Origin: Streptomyces sp. NBRC 110611
GTDB taxonomy: Bacteria > Actinomycetota > Actinomycetes > Streptomycetales > Streptomycetaceae
DNA length: 64,000 nucleotides
Assembly: GCF_001590865.1 (NCBI RefSeq)
Contig: NZ_BBUY01000003.1
Coordinates: forward strand, 379,846 to 443,845
Reading direction: 5' to 3'
The notes under the pieces are model-generated. The model did not search any database. It was not told the DNA's origin and saw nothing but the letters and a program-made list of their open reading frames with translations. This document shows, in pieces, positions 21,670 through 29,260 of the stretch. The translations under genes were made by a program, and so were the position numbers. The first letter of the stretch is position 1, and every line of letters begins with the position of its first letter.

Positions 21670-22395
21670 GTGGCGGAGGCAGCAGCAGAGCTCCCTCCTG
21701 CGCCGAAGGCGGCGCAGGAGGTATTCGGCGAGCGCTTTCCGGAGGCTGTGCGGTACGGCGAACTGCTCGCCGACGCCGGTGTGACGCGAGGGCTGATCGG
21801 CCCGCGTGAGGTGCCACGGCTGTGGGAGCGGCATCTGCTGAACTGCGCAGTGCTCTCCGAGGTGGTGCCCGAGGGCGTCTCGGTCTGTGACGTGGGTTCG
21901 GGGGCCGGGCTGCCCGGTATCCCGCTGGCTCTGGTGCGTCCGGATCTGAAGATCATGCTCCTGGAGCCGCTGCTGCGGCGGACGACTTTCCTGCAGGAGG
22001 TCGTCGAGCTGCTCGGCCTCGACCATGTCACGGTCATGCGGGGCCGGGCCGAAGAGGTCATGGGGAAGATCCCGCAGGTGCATGTGGTGACCGCGCGTGC
22101 GGTCGCCCCGCTCGACCGGCTGGCCGGCTGGGGCGTCCCGCTGCTGCGGCCGTACGGGGAGATGCTGGCGCTCAAGGGCGATGCCGCGGAGGAGGAGCTG
22201 AAGGGTGCCCGGGCGGCGCTGAGCAAGCTGGGCGTGGTGGCGACCTCGGTGGTGCATGTCGGCGAGGGGATTGTGGATCCGCCGTCGACCGTGGTGCGGG
22301 TCGAGGTGGGCGAGAGCCCTGGTGGTGTGCGCTTCGCGGCCAAGCGGGCGAAGGCCGCACGGGCCAGCCGTGCGTCCAGGGGGCGCCGGCGCTGA
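21670..22395 (+). CDS. rsmG: 16S rRNA (guanine527-N7)-methyltransferase RsmG
   Basis: A 241-residue Rossmann-fold methyltransferase that modifies G527 of 16S rRNA using S-adenosylmethionine. The SAM motif is CDVGSGAGLPGIPLAL (about residues 76-91), followed by LEPLLRRTTFLQEVV. The N-terminal GVTRGLIGPREVPRLWERH is typical. Loss of this gene gives low-level streptomycin resistance in Streptomyces. The GTG start has a strong GAAGGAAGGG upstream. It lies before parA, as in many bacteria. Confidence 0.95.
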   Translation: MAEAAAELPPAPKAAQEVFGERFPEAVRYGELLADAGVTRGLIGPREVPRLWERHLLNCAVLSEVVPEGVSVCDVGSGAGLPGIPLALVRPDLKIMLLEPLLRRTTFLQEVVELLGLDHVTVMRGRAEEVMGKIPQVHVVTARAVAPLDRLAGWGVPLLRPYGEMLALKGDAAEEELKGARAALSKLGVVATSVVHVGEGIVDPPSTVVRVEVGESPGGVRFAAKRAKAARASRASRGRRR

Positions 22396-22541
22396 AGCCC
22401 TCGGGCCGGAGAAATCCGGCCCGGCATGGTGGTGAGATGCGCTCCGTTCCGCGAAACAGGGGAATGAGCGAATTTCATAAACCCCATCAAACGACACAAG
22501 ACGGAGTGTCGCGGCTTATTCAGACGCGACGCTGGCATCGT

Positions 22542-22555
22542 GTTTCACGTGAAAC
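22542..22555. other. parS site 2
   Basis: Perfect GTTTCACGTGAAAC, about 150 bp upstream of the parA start, so ParB could influence parAB transcription from here. Confidence 0.93.
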
Positions 22556-22638
22556 GTCGTTCTCTGCTGCATGGGATCATCGGCCGCGGTCGCGCGGCCG
22601 CCGCGCCGCGCGACCGTAAACCCACACGGGTCACGGGA

Positions 22639-22665
22639 CTGTCCACAGACGTGGAGTTGTCCACA
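22639..22665 (+). promoter_or_regulatory. Pair of DnaA boxes upstream of parA
   Basis: CTGTCCACA (22639-22647, 8/9) and TTGTCCACA (22657-22665, 9/9) in the same orientation, 18 bp apart start to start. They could tie parAB expression to DnaA; that is inference. Confidence 0.6.
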
Positions 22666-22701
22666 GGAGAACGGACCTCACTGGTTCACGGCACCGAAAG
22701 C

Positions 22702-23772
22702 ATGGCAGGCTCTGAGCATTGCGAGCCAGATGTCGAGGAGAGTGAATCCGTGCGGTCCGACGCCAACATCGCGGGACCGATGACCGATCCGGTCCCCGGT
22801 CCCCGTAGCGAGCCGTTCGGGGATGACGTTTCACGTGAAACGGTGCCCCCGACGGATGACACCCCGATCGGTCGTGCAGCTCAGCTGGCGGTGGAGACAT
22901 TTGGCCGCGCAGGTGAGGGGTTGCCCAGACCTGAACAGACGCGGGTCATGGTGGTCGCCAACCAGAAGGGCGGGGTCGGTAAGACCACGACGACGGTGAA
23001 CCTGGCGGCCTCGCTGGCCCTGCACGGGGCCCGGGTGCTGGTGATCGACCTCGACCCCCAGGGCAACGCATCGACTGCGTTGGGGATCGACCATCACGCC
23101 GAAGTGCCGTCGATTTACGACGTATTGGTGGAGAGCAAGCCGCTCGCCGATGTGGTGCAGCCGGTCGTGGATGTGGAGGGACTGTTCTGTGCGCCTGCCA
23201 CGATCGACCTGGCCGGTGCCGAGATCGAGCTGGTCTCGCTGGTAGCACGCGAAAGCCGGCTGGACCGGGCGATCAAGGCGTACGAGCAGCCGCTGGACTA
23301 CATCTTCATCGACTGCCCGCCCTCACTCGGCCTGCTGACCGTCAACGCCCTGGTCGCCGGAGCCGAGGTGCTGATTCCGATTCAGTGCGAGTACTACGCG
23401 CTGGAAGGGCTCGGCCAACTGCTGCGGAACGTCGATCTGGTGCGGGGGCATCTCAACCCCGGGCTCCATGTCTCGACGATTCTGCTCACCATGTACGACG
23501 GGCGCACCCGGCTGGCCTCGCAGGTGGCCGAAGAGGTACGCAATCACTTCGGCCATGAGGTGCTCCGGACGAGCATTCCGCGCTCGGTCCGCATCTCCGA
23601 GGCACCCAGCTATGGGCAGACCGTGCTCACCTACGACCCGGGGTCCAGTGGTTCGCTCTCCTATCTGGAAGCGGCCCGAGAGATCGCGTTGCGTGGGGTC
23701 CCGCAGACCGGGGGCCAGGGCCTCAGCGTCAACTATGAAGGACAGCACAGCATCCCGGAGGGGACCCAGTGA
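22702..23772 (+). CDS. parA: Chromosome partitioning ATPase ParA
   Basis: A 356-residue deviant Walker ATPase that moves ParB-bound origins. Walker A is KGGVGKTTT (89-97); the A' motif [15 protein letters not shown] and the Walker [18 protein letters not shown] follow. The first 75 residues are a variable acidic tail; residues 43-47 (VSRET) are encoded by parS site 3. The start is uncertain: ATG at 22702 is chosen, but GTG at 22750 has the better site (GAGGAG) and would remove 16 residues. The stop overlaps parB by 4 bp (GTGA). Confidence 0.95.
   Translation: MAGSEHCEPDVEESESVRSDANIAGPMTDPVPGPRSEPFGDDVSRETVPPTDDTPIGRAAQLAVETFGRAGEGLPRPEQTRVMVVANQKGGVGKTTTTVNLAASLALHGARVLVIDLDPQGNASTALGIDHHAEVPSIYDVLVESKPLADVVQPVVDVEGLFCAPATIDLAGAEIELVSLVARESRLDRAIKAYEQPLDYIFIDCPPSLGLLTVNALVAGAEVLIPIQCEYYALEGLGQLLRNVDLVRGHLNPGLHVSTILLTMYDGRTRLASQVAEEVRNHFGHEVLRTSIPRSVRISEAPSYGQTVLTYDPGSSGSLSYLEAAREIALRGVPQTGGQGLSVNYEGQHSIPEGTQ
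22828..22841. other. parS site 3 (inside parA)
   Basis: Perfect core inside parA, read in frame as Val-Ser-Arg-Glu-Thr in the variable N-terminal tail. Confidence 0.93.
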
Positions 23773-24866
23773 GCGAACGACGTAGAGGCCTGGGCCGGGG
23801 GCTCGGTGCGCTGATCCCCGCGGCCTCACAGCGCACGGACCCTGCCGGACCCGCGGTGGGACCGGGGGCGACATCGCCGTCGGCCGTACCCGTCCTGGCG
23901 CAGGAGCGAGGAGTGGCAGCCGCCAAGGTGGCATCGCTGCCGGTGCGCGATGTTTCACGTGAAACAGAAGCGCCGGCCGGAGCCGACACGACAGCGGATC
24001 TGCCGACGGTGGCGGGCGCGCACTTCGCCGAAGTGCCGTTGGACGCGATCACACCGAATCCGCGTCAGCCGCGTACAGAGTTCGACGAGGACGCGCTGGC
24101 GGAGTTGGTCGTCTCCATCCAGGAGGTCGGCCTGCTCCAGCCGGTGGTGGTCCGTCAGGCCGGCCCGGAGAAGTATGAACTCATCATGGGCGAGCGTCGC
24201 TGGCGGGCGTCGCGTGAGGCCGGACTGAAGAAGATCCCCGCCATCGTCAGGGAAACCGACGATGAGAAACTCCTCCTTGACGCGCTCCTGGAGAACCTGC
24301 ACCGGGCGCAGCTCAATCCGCTGGAAGAGGCCGCTGCCTACGACCAGTTGCTGAAGGACTTCCAGTGCACGCATGACGAACTGGCCGACCGGATCGGGCG
24401 CTCGCGTCCGCTGGTCTCCAACACCCTGCGTCTGCTGAACCTCTCGCCGTCGGTGCAGAAGCGGCTTGCCGCGGGAGTGCTCTCCGCAGGACATGCCCGA
24501 GCCCTGCTGCCGGTGGAGGACTCGGAGGAGCAGGATCACCTGGCACGCCGCATCGTGGCGGAGGGGCTGTCGGTGCGCACGGTCGAGGAGATCGTGAAGC
24601 TGATGGGCTCGACGCCGAAGAGCGCGAGCAAGGCGAAGGGTCCCCGAGCGGGCACCCGGGTGTCCCCGGCACTCACCGATCTCGCCACTCGGTTGTCCGA
24701 TCGCTTCGAGACCAGGGTGAAGGTCGACCTGGGGCAGAAGAAGGGAAAGATCGTTGTCGAGTTCGCCTCGATAGACGATCTGGAGCGCATTCTCGGCACC
24801 CTCGCTCCCGGTGAGGGGCGTGTCCTGGGCAAGTCGCTGGCCGAGGAACAGAAGGACGACGAGTGA
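23769..24866 (+). CDS. parB: Chromosome partitioning protein ParB
   Basis: A 365-residue CTP-dependent clamp that loads at parS. The N-terminal [13 protein letters not shown] is the basic ParA-interaction motif. The ParB/Srx domain (about 85-180) contains NPRQPR and the CTP-binding GERRWRAS. The helix-turn-helix that reads parS is near [20 protein letters not shown]. The C-terminal dimer domain includes [18 protein letters not shown]. Residues 62-66 (VSRET) are encoded by parS site 4. Overlaps parA by 4 bp and ends before a strong terminator. Confidence 0.97.
   Translation: MSERRRGLGRGLGALIPAASQRTDPAGPAVGPGATSPSAVPVLAQERGVAAAKVASLPVRDVSRETEAPAGADTTADLPTVAGAHFAEVPLDAITPNPRQPRTEFDEDALAELVVSIQEVGLLQPVVVRQAGPEKYELIMGERRWRASREAGLKKIPAIVRETDDEKLLLDALLENLHRAQLNPLEEAAAYDQLLKDFQCTHDELADRIGRSRPLVSNTLRLLNLSPSVQKRLAAGVLSAGHARALLPVEDSEEQDHLARRIVAEGLSVRTVEEIVKLMGSTPKSASKAKGPRAGTRVSPALTDLATRLSDRFETRVKVDLGQKKGKIVVEFASIDDLERILGTLAPGEGRVLGKSLAEEQKDDE
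23952..23965. other. parS site 4 (inside parB)
   Basis: Perfect core within the disordered N-terminal part of parB, again read as VSRET. Confidence 0.93.
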
Positions 24867-24886
24867 GCTGACGCCTCTGGCCCCGG

Positions 24887-24933
24887 GGGCGGGGTGTGTT
24901 CCGGCAGCTCTGCCGGAACACACCCCGCCCTTT
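24887..24933 (+). terminator. Strong terminator of parAB
   Basis: A perfect 20-bp stem: GGGCGGGGTGTGTTCCGGCA (24887-24906), loop GCTC, and its complement (24911-24930), then TTT. It lies 20 bp past parB. Confidence 0.9.
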
Positions 24934-25029
24934 GCTTTCTCCCGGTACCCGTGCCCGTAAAGGGTGGATACGATGCGTTCGGGTATGGCACGCGTCCATG
25001 TGGAGACACCTCATAGCGAGGAGACGGCC

Positions 25030-25287
25030 ATGCGATCGGTGAGCCGCACCGGACTGCTGGCAGCGGGTTTCGGTCTTGCAGTCGTGGGAGGGTTCGTTGG
25101 TGGTCTGCTCAGGGAGCAGGCGGCGCTGACGGCGCTGCGTGGTGCGGCAGGCGAGAGAAGTGAGGACCTGGTTTCATGGGCCGTCGGCTCGTACCGCTCA
25201 CGCTGGACAACCTTCCGGATCTCCCCAAGCGCTGTCGCTCCTGCGTCTTCTGGGAGCTCGACCCCGTCAGTGGCGAGGCCGCGGTAA
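25030..25287 (+). CDS. Possible small membrane protein overlapping the GNAT gene
   Basis: An 85-codon frame starting ATG at 25030 with GAGGAG 7 nt upstream. It begins MRSVSRTGLLAAGFGLAVVG, a basic end followed by one hydrophobic segment, like a signal anchor. The frame overlaps the GNAT gene (25176) by about 110 bp, where its codon use is set by the other frame. The ribosome site and hydrophobic start favour translation; the overlap and absence of a recognised family argue against it. Confidence 0.35.
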   Translation: MRSVSRTGLLAAGFGLAVVGGFVGGLLREQAALTALRGAAGERSEDLVSWAVGSYRSRWTTFRISPSAVAPASSGSSTPSVARPR

Positions 25288-25793
25288 AGGCGGGGCGTCC
25301 GGAGCTGGAGAAGGAAGCCTGGATCTCGGCGGTACTACTGGAGTGGGGATCCTGCGGGCGGGTCGTTTATGTCGACGAGGTACCCGTGGGGTTTGTGATG
25401 TACGCCCCGCCGGCCTATGTGCCGCGCTCCATGGCCTTCCCCACCAGTCCGGTGTCGCCGGATGCGGTGCAGTTGCTGACGGCGTGGCTGATCCCCGGCT
25501 ACCAGGGACAGGGGCTGGGACGGGTGATGGTCCAGACAGTCGCCAAGGACCTCATCCAGCGGGGCTTCAAGGCCATCGAGGCGTTTGGCGACGCCCGCTG
25601 GACCGAGCCGGCCTGTGTGCTGCCCGCCGATCATCTCCTCGCGGTCGGGTTCAAGACCGTACGTCCCCACCCCCGCTTTCCCCGGTTGCGTCTGGAGCTG
25701 CGGGCCACGATCTCGTGGAAGGAAGATGTGGAGCTGGCGCTCGACCGTCTGCTGGGAGCCGTTCAGAAGGAGCCGGCCCTGCGGCCGCTGTAG
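25176..25793 (+). CDS. GNAT family N-acetyltransferase
   Basis: A 205-residue protein with the acetyl-CoA-binding motif of GNAT enzymes: LTAWLIPGYQGQGLGRVMVQ (the Q/RxxGxG/A signature as QGQGLG) near residues 107-126. The N-terminal KRCRSCVFWELDP carries a CxxC-like pair seen in actinobacterial members of this family. It sits between parB and trxA, where mycobacteria have the cwlM cell-wall gene. The substrate is unknown. ATG start chosen because homologues begin MGRRLVPLTLDNLPDLPKRC. Confidence 0.85.
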   Translation: MGRRLVPLTLDNLPDLPKRCRSCVFWELDPVSGEAAVKAGRPELEKEAWISAVLLEWGSCGRVVYVDEVPVGFVMYAPPAYVPRSMAFPTSPVSPDAVQLLTAWLIPGYQGQGLGRVMVQTVAKDLIQRGFKAIEAFGDARWTEPACVLPADHLLAVGFKTVRPHPRFPRLRLELRATISWKEDVELALDRLLGAVQKEPALRPL

Positions 25794-25817
25794 GGCCGGG
25801 CGATCGCGCGGCAGGAT

Positions 25818-25831
25818 GTTTCACGTGAAAC
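25818..25831. other. parS site 5
   Basis: Perfect core in the GNAT-trxA intergenic region, first of three within 90 bp (start spacing 24 and 49 bp). Confidence 0.93.
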
Positions 25832-25841
25832 ACGGCGCTCT

Positions 25842-25855
25842 GTTTCACGTGAAAC
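25842..25855. other. parS site 6
   Basis: Perfect core, with symmetry extended to CTG...CAG (18 bp). Confidence 0.93.
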
Positions 25856-25860
25856 AGCGA

Positions 25861-25892
25861 ACGGGCCCGCCCCTCGATGTGGGCGGGCCCGT
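25861..25892. terminator. Bidirectional terminator between GNAT gene and trxA
   Basis: A perfect 12-bp stem ACGGGCCCGCCC (25861-25872) with its complement (25881-25892) and an 8-nt loop, between convergent genes. Its last two bases are the first two of parS site 7. Confidence 0.8.
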
Positions 25893-25904
25893 TTCACGTG
25901 AAAC
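25891..25904. other. parS site 7
   Basis: Perfect core fused to the right arm of the terminator at 25861-25892 and ending 15 bp from the trxA stop. Confidence 0.93.
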
Positions 25905-25918
25905 AGCGACGGCGTGCC

Positions 25919-26245
<327 letters not shown>

Positions 26246-26291
26246 GGCAATCTCCTTACTGCGTGGGTGATGGGAAAGCTGGGTGCGCGAG

Positions 26292-27266
26292 TCAGACGGA
26301 AGCGGTCTTGTCCGGCTCGGCCACTGCCTCGCCGTCCGACATCGCAGCGAGGAACCGCTCGGCGTCGAGGGCGGCGGAGCAGCCCGTGCCGGCCGCGGTG
26401 ATGGCCTGGCGGTAGGTGTGGTCGACCACATCGCCGGCGGCGAAGACGCCCGACAGGTTGGTGCGGGTGCTGGGCGCGTCGACCTTGAGGTATCCCTCGT
26501 CGTCGAGGTTCAGCTGGCCTTTGAAAAGCTCGGTCCGCGGGTCGTGCCCGATCGCGATGAAGAGACCGGTGACGGGGAGCTCGGAGTTCTCGCCGGTCTT
26601 GACGTTGCGCAGCGTCAGACTCTCCAGCTTGCTCTCACCATGGATCTCGGCGACCTCGCTGTCCCAGATGAACTTGATCTTCGGGTCGGCGAAGGCACGC
26701 TCCTGCATCGCCTTGCTGGCCCGCAGGGCGTTGCGGCGGTGGACGACCGTGACCGACTTGGCGAAGCGGGAGAGGAAGGTGGCCTCCTCCATCGCGGTGT
26801 CACCACCACCGATGACGGCGATGTCCTGGTCCTTGAAGAAGAACCCGTCGCAGGTGGCGCACCAGGAGACGCCACGGCCGGACAGCTCGTCCTCACGGGG
26901 CAGGCCGAGCTTGCGGTGCTGAGAGCCGGTGGCGACGATGACGGCCTTCGCGCGGTGCACCGTGCCCGCGGTGTCGGTGACCGTCTTGATCTCGTCGCTG
27001 AGATCGACCGCGACGATGTCGTCCGGCACGAGCTCGGCCCCGAAGCGCTCGGCCTGAGCGCGCATGTTGTCCATCAGGTCCGGTCCCATGATGCCGTCGC
27101 GGAAACCGGGGAAGTTCTCCACGTCGGTGGTGGTCATCAACGCTCCTCCGGCGGTGACGGCACCTTCGAAGACGAGAGGCTTCAGGGACGCACGGGCGGT
27201 GTAGAGCGCTGCGGTGTAGCCCGCGGGCCCGGAGCCGATGATGATCACGTTGCGGACGTCGCTCAC
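26292..27266 (-). CDS. trxB: Thioredoxin reductase (NADPH)
   Basis: A 324-residue flavoenzyme that passes electrons from NADPH to thioredoxin. The FAD motif is [16 protein letters not shown] (11-26). The redox pair is CATC (C136, C139). The NADPH motif is [12 protein letters not shown] (151-162), and the second FAD motif [10 protein letters not shown] lies near residue 280. It forms a unit with trxA. In mycobacteria the pair is also next to sigM, supporting redox-linked regulation. Confidence 0.97.
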   Translation of the reverse strand: MSDVRNVIIIGSGPAGYTAALYTARASLKPLVFEGAVTAGGALMTTTDVENFPGFRDGIMGPDLMDNMRAQAERFGAELVPDDIVAVDLSDEIKTVTDTAGTVHRAKAVIVATGSQHRKLGLPREDELSGRGVSWCATCDGFFFKDQDIAVIGGGDTAMEEATFLSRFAKSVTVVHRRNALRASKAMQERAFADPKIKFIWDSEVAEIHGESKLESLTLRNVKTGENSELPVTGLFIAIGHDPRTELFKGQLNLDDEGYLKVDAPSTRTNLSGVFAAGDVVDHTYRQAITAAGTGCSAALDAERFLAAMSDGEAVAEPDKTASV

Positions 27267-27380
27267 GGGTGTCTTCCTTGTCTCTGCCGACTGCTTGCTG
27301 GGGCCTGGGGAACTCTCACCCCACCCAACGGATCCTACGGGGCGAGCATTCCCGGAGTGGCACAGCGCACTTCTCGCCGC

Positions 27381-28409
27381 TCAGTCTCGCGGGTACGAGC
27401 GCGACAGCAGCACCTTCCCAGAAGCCGGCGGTGTGGCGGAGGCACAGGAGGAAGCCACGACATACGCCGAGACACGCTGGGGGTCGGCCGGATCCGGAAG
27501 GATGACGAGGAATGCGTCCTCGCCCTGGTACCGGGTGCGGCTGGACACCAGTGGTGCCTCCGGGCGCCCTATGCCCTGGCGGACGCACGCGGGAATCGCG
27601 TCGGTGGTGCCCCGAAAAGGGGTGTCGGGGGAGCTGCGCGCGCCGATGCCCGGGGACATGTGCGGCCTCTTGGACGCGAGCAGATCGCGGACATGCGCTC
27701 CAAGGCTGGCGGCGGTGAGACCGGCCGCTCCGTCCGAGCTCTTCGGTGTGGCGATGGCCTCATCCTGGCGTGCCCGGGTGCCGTCCATGGCGGCGTGCTG
27801 GACGAGCAGGCCACCCAGGCTGAGGACCACCGCGGCCGCTGCGGTGGCCAGCAGAATGCGGTGCCGGCGCCGTGAACGGGGGGATCGGCGGTCCGGCGTG
27901 TCCCTGCCCGGTCCGGTGGCCCCCCGTGGGCGCCCCGCGGGACGGCTGGACGGTGTTCCGCGGTCGTGAGAGGCGGCGTCGGGGGCACGGTCGGTTTCGG
28001 TGCCGGTTTCACGTGAAACGGAGACGGGGACGGAAGCAGGGGCAGTACCGGTTTCACGTGAAACAGCGAGGGGGACGTCGTCCGCTTCACGTGGAGCGGA
28101 GACCGAGGTGACAACTGTTTCATGTGAAACATGGCCGCCCGAGCCAGGGGCGGTGGCATCCAGCAGCGCCTCGGCGGCAAGGGCGGCGTCGATGCGCTCG
28201 GCGATATCGGTCGGCATCCGTGACGGGCTGGGAAGCGTGCCGAGCAGTCCCCGGATCTCTTCCAGCGACGCATAGACGTCCTCGCACAGCTCACAGGCCG
28301 CGAGATGGTCGCGCAGATCCGCGGTGCGGGAGAGGGAGAGCAGTCCGTCGGAGAGTTTGCAGATCTCGGAGACCTCCGGGTGCTCACCCGTGCCGGTCGT
28401 CGACGTCAC
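27381..28409 (-). CDS. Zinc-finger anti-sigma factor (membrane-anchored)
   Basis: A 342-residue protein. The N-terminal domain carries H35-x3-C39-x2-C42 (DHLAACELC), the zinc anti-sigma signature. A linker of about 100 residues follows, then one membrane helix near 187-205 (RILLATAAAAVVLSLGGLLV) and an extracytoplasmic C-terminal domain with two later cysteines. It overlaps sigM by 4 bp, so it should sequester SigM. The linker contains four parS-related sequences giving VSHET, APRE, VSRET and VSRET. This matches Rv3912 in mycobacteria. Confidence 0.9.
   Translation of the reverse strand: MTSTTGTGEHPEVSEICKLSDGLLSLSRTADLRDHLAACELCEDVYASLEEIRGLLGTLPSPSRMPTDIAERIDAALAAEALLDATAPGSGGHVSHETVVTSVSAPREADDVPLAVSRETGTAPASVPVSVSRETGTETDRAPDAASHDRGTPSSRPAGRPRGATGPGRDTPDRRSPRSRRRHRILLATAAAAVVLSLGGLLVQHAAMDGTRARQDEAIATPKSSDGAAGLTAASLGAHVRDLLASKRPHMSPGIGARSSPDTPFRGTTDAIPACVRQGIGRPEAPLVSSRTRYQGEDAFLVILPDPADPQRVSAYVVASSCASATPPASGKVLLSRSYPRD
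28006..28019. other. parS site 8 (inside the anti-sigma gene)
   Basis: Perfect core, encoding VSRET at anti-sigma residues 131-135. Confidence 0.93.
28051..28064. other. parS site 9 (inside the anti-sigma gene)
   Basis: Perfect core, encoding VSRET at anti-sigma residues 116-120; 45 bp from site 8. Confidence 0.93.
28084..28097. other. Degenerate parS-like site
   Basis: GCTTCACGTGGAGC matches the parS core at 11 of 14 positions and keeps central CACGTG. It lies 33 bp from its neighbours on both sides. ParB binding is doubtful. Confidence 0.4.
28117..28130. other. Near-perfect parS site
   Basis: GTTTCATGTGAAAC, 13 of 14, read as VSHET in the anti-sigma factor. The central change breaks the CACGTG symmetry, so affinity may be lower. 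Confidence 0.65.
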
Positions 28410-29101
28410 GCTCGCCCACCTCCGTCCTTCACGGCACCGGTGCCCGTTGGTCCTGCCGTGGGTGGGACGGATGTCCCCGGCGCCCGGTTCCTTCCCCTGC
28501 TTGCCGGTTCGCTACCCCCGTCGCCGGCGCGCAGATGGGTGACCAAGGGGAGGAGCCGAGCACGGCCTCGTGCGCAGCGGCTTTTCACTGTTCCGGTCGG
28601 GACATCGAGGATCGCGGCGGCTTCTGCGACCGGATAGCCCTGCATATCGACGAGGACGAGCGCGGCTCGCTGTTCCTCGGGGAGGGTGTGCAGCGCGCGG
28701 AGCAGTTCACGATGCAGATCCTCGCGTTCGGCGGGGGCCGCGGCGGACTCCTCCGGCTCGAGGAGCTGCTCCAGCCGTTCGGTCTCGGCGACGGGGGAGG
28801 TACGCCGGGAGGCGGCCTTGCGGGCCCGGTCGAGGCAGGCATTGACGGTGATGCGGTGCAGCCAGGTCGTCACGGCGGACTGGCCACGGAAGGTGTGCGC
28901 CGAGCGATAGGCGGATACCAGGGCATCCTGCACGGCGTCAGCGGCTTCCTCGCGGTCGCCGAGGGTCCGCAGTGCCACGGCCCAGAGCCGATCGCGGTGC
29001 CGCCGGACGATCTCCCCGAACGCGTCGGGGGCGCCTTTCACATGCAGGGCGAGGAGATCGGCGTCGGTTGGTGTCGAACCTGCGTCGCTGTCGGTGGACA
29101 C
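28406..29101 (-). CDS. sigM: ECF RNA polymerase sigma factor SigM
   Basis: A 231-residue group IV sigma factor. Region 2 is FGEIVRRHRDRLWAVALRT followed by DREEAADAVQDALVSAYR. Region 4 is LPEEQRAALVLVDMQGYPVA followed by AAAILDVPTGTVKSRCARGR. A C-terminal tail of about 40 residues is low in complexity. The downstream gene, overlapping by 4 bp, is its anti-sigma factor. The order sigM, anti-sigma, trxB, trxA equals that in Mycobacterium tuberculosis (Rv3911-Rv3914), which supports the name. Confidence 0.93.
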   Translation of the reverse strand: MSTDSDAGSTPTDADLLALHVKGAPDAFGEIVRRHRDRLWAVALRTLGDREEAADAVQDALVSAYRSAHTFRGQSAVTTWLHRITVNACLDRARKAASRRTSPVAETERLEQLLEPEESAAAPAEREDLHRELLRALHTLPEEQRAALVLVDMQGYPVAEAAAILDVPTGTVKSRCARGRARLLPLVTHLRAGDGGSEPASRGRNRAPGTSVPPTAGPTGTGAVKDGGGRA

Positions 29102-29200
29102 GGGCCCCCCGGCCGTAGCTGCCTGATCTCGGGTCCCATTGAAGCCCGCCGGGTGCAGAAAGTAAATGAGCCGAACGACCGCCGAACCCGGCTGACCAGC

Positions 29201-29230
29201 GGGGCACGGCCAGATGTCCGGCCGTGCCCC
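29201..29230 (-). terminator. Terminator downstream of the pseudokinase gene
   Basis: A perfect 11-bp stem GGGGCACGGCC (29201-29211) with its complement (29220-29230) and an 8-nt loop, 30 bp beyond the minus-strand pseudokinase stop. No T run. Confidence 0.6.
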
Positions 29231-29260
29231 CTGGCCACTGCTGGGTGTGTGTCGTAGGAG

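Larger units (their letters stand above)
22396..22701. other. parA upstream region with parS and DnaA boxes
   Basis: About 300 bp holding one parS core (22542-22555) and two DnaA boxes (22639-22647 and 22657-22665). The frame open from 22540 begins inside the parS and carries only vector-like basic residues before the ParA homology, so I treat it as untranslated leader. Confidence 0.55.

Noticed and set aside
22540..22701. Upstream extension of parA starting inside parS
   Set aside because: The start codon is part of the parS palindrome and there is no good ribosome site; the extra residues are not ParA-like.
28006..28130. Regularly spaced repeats that might suggest CRISPR
   Set aside because: They are parS palindromes inside a gene; spacers are too few and short and there are no cas genes.
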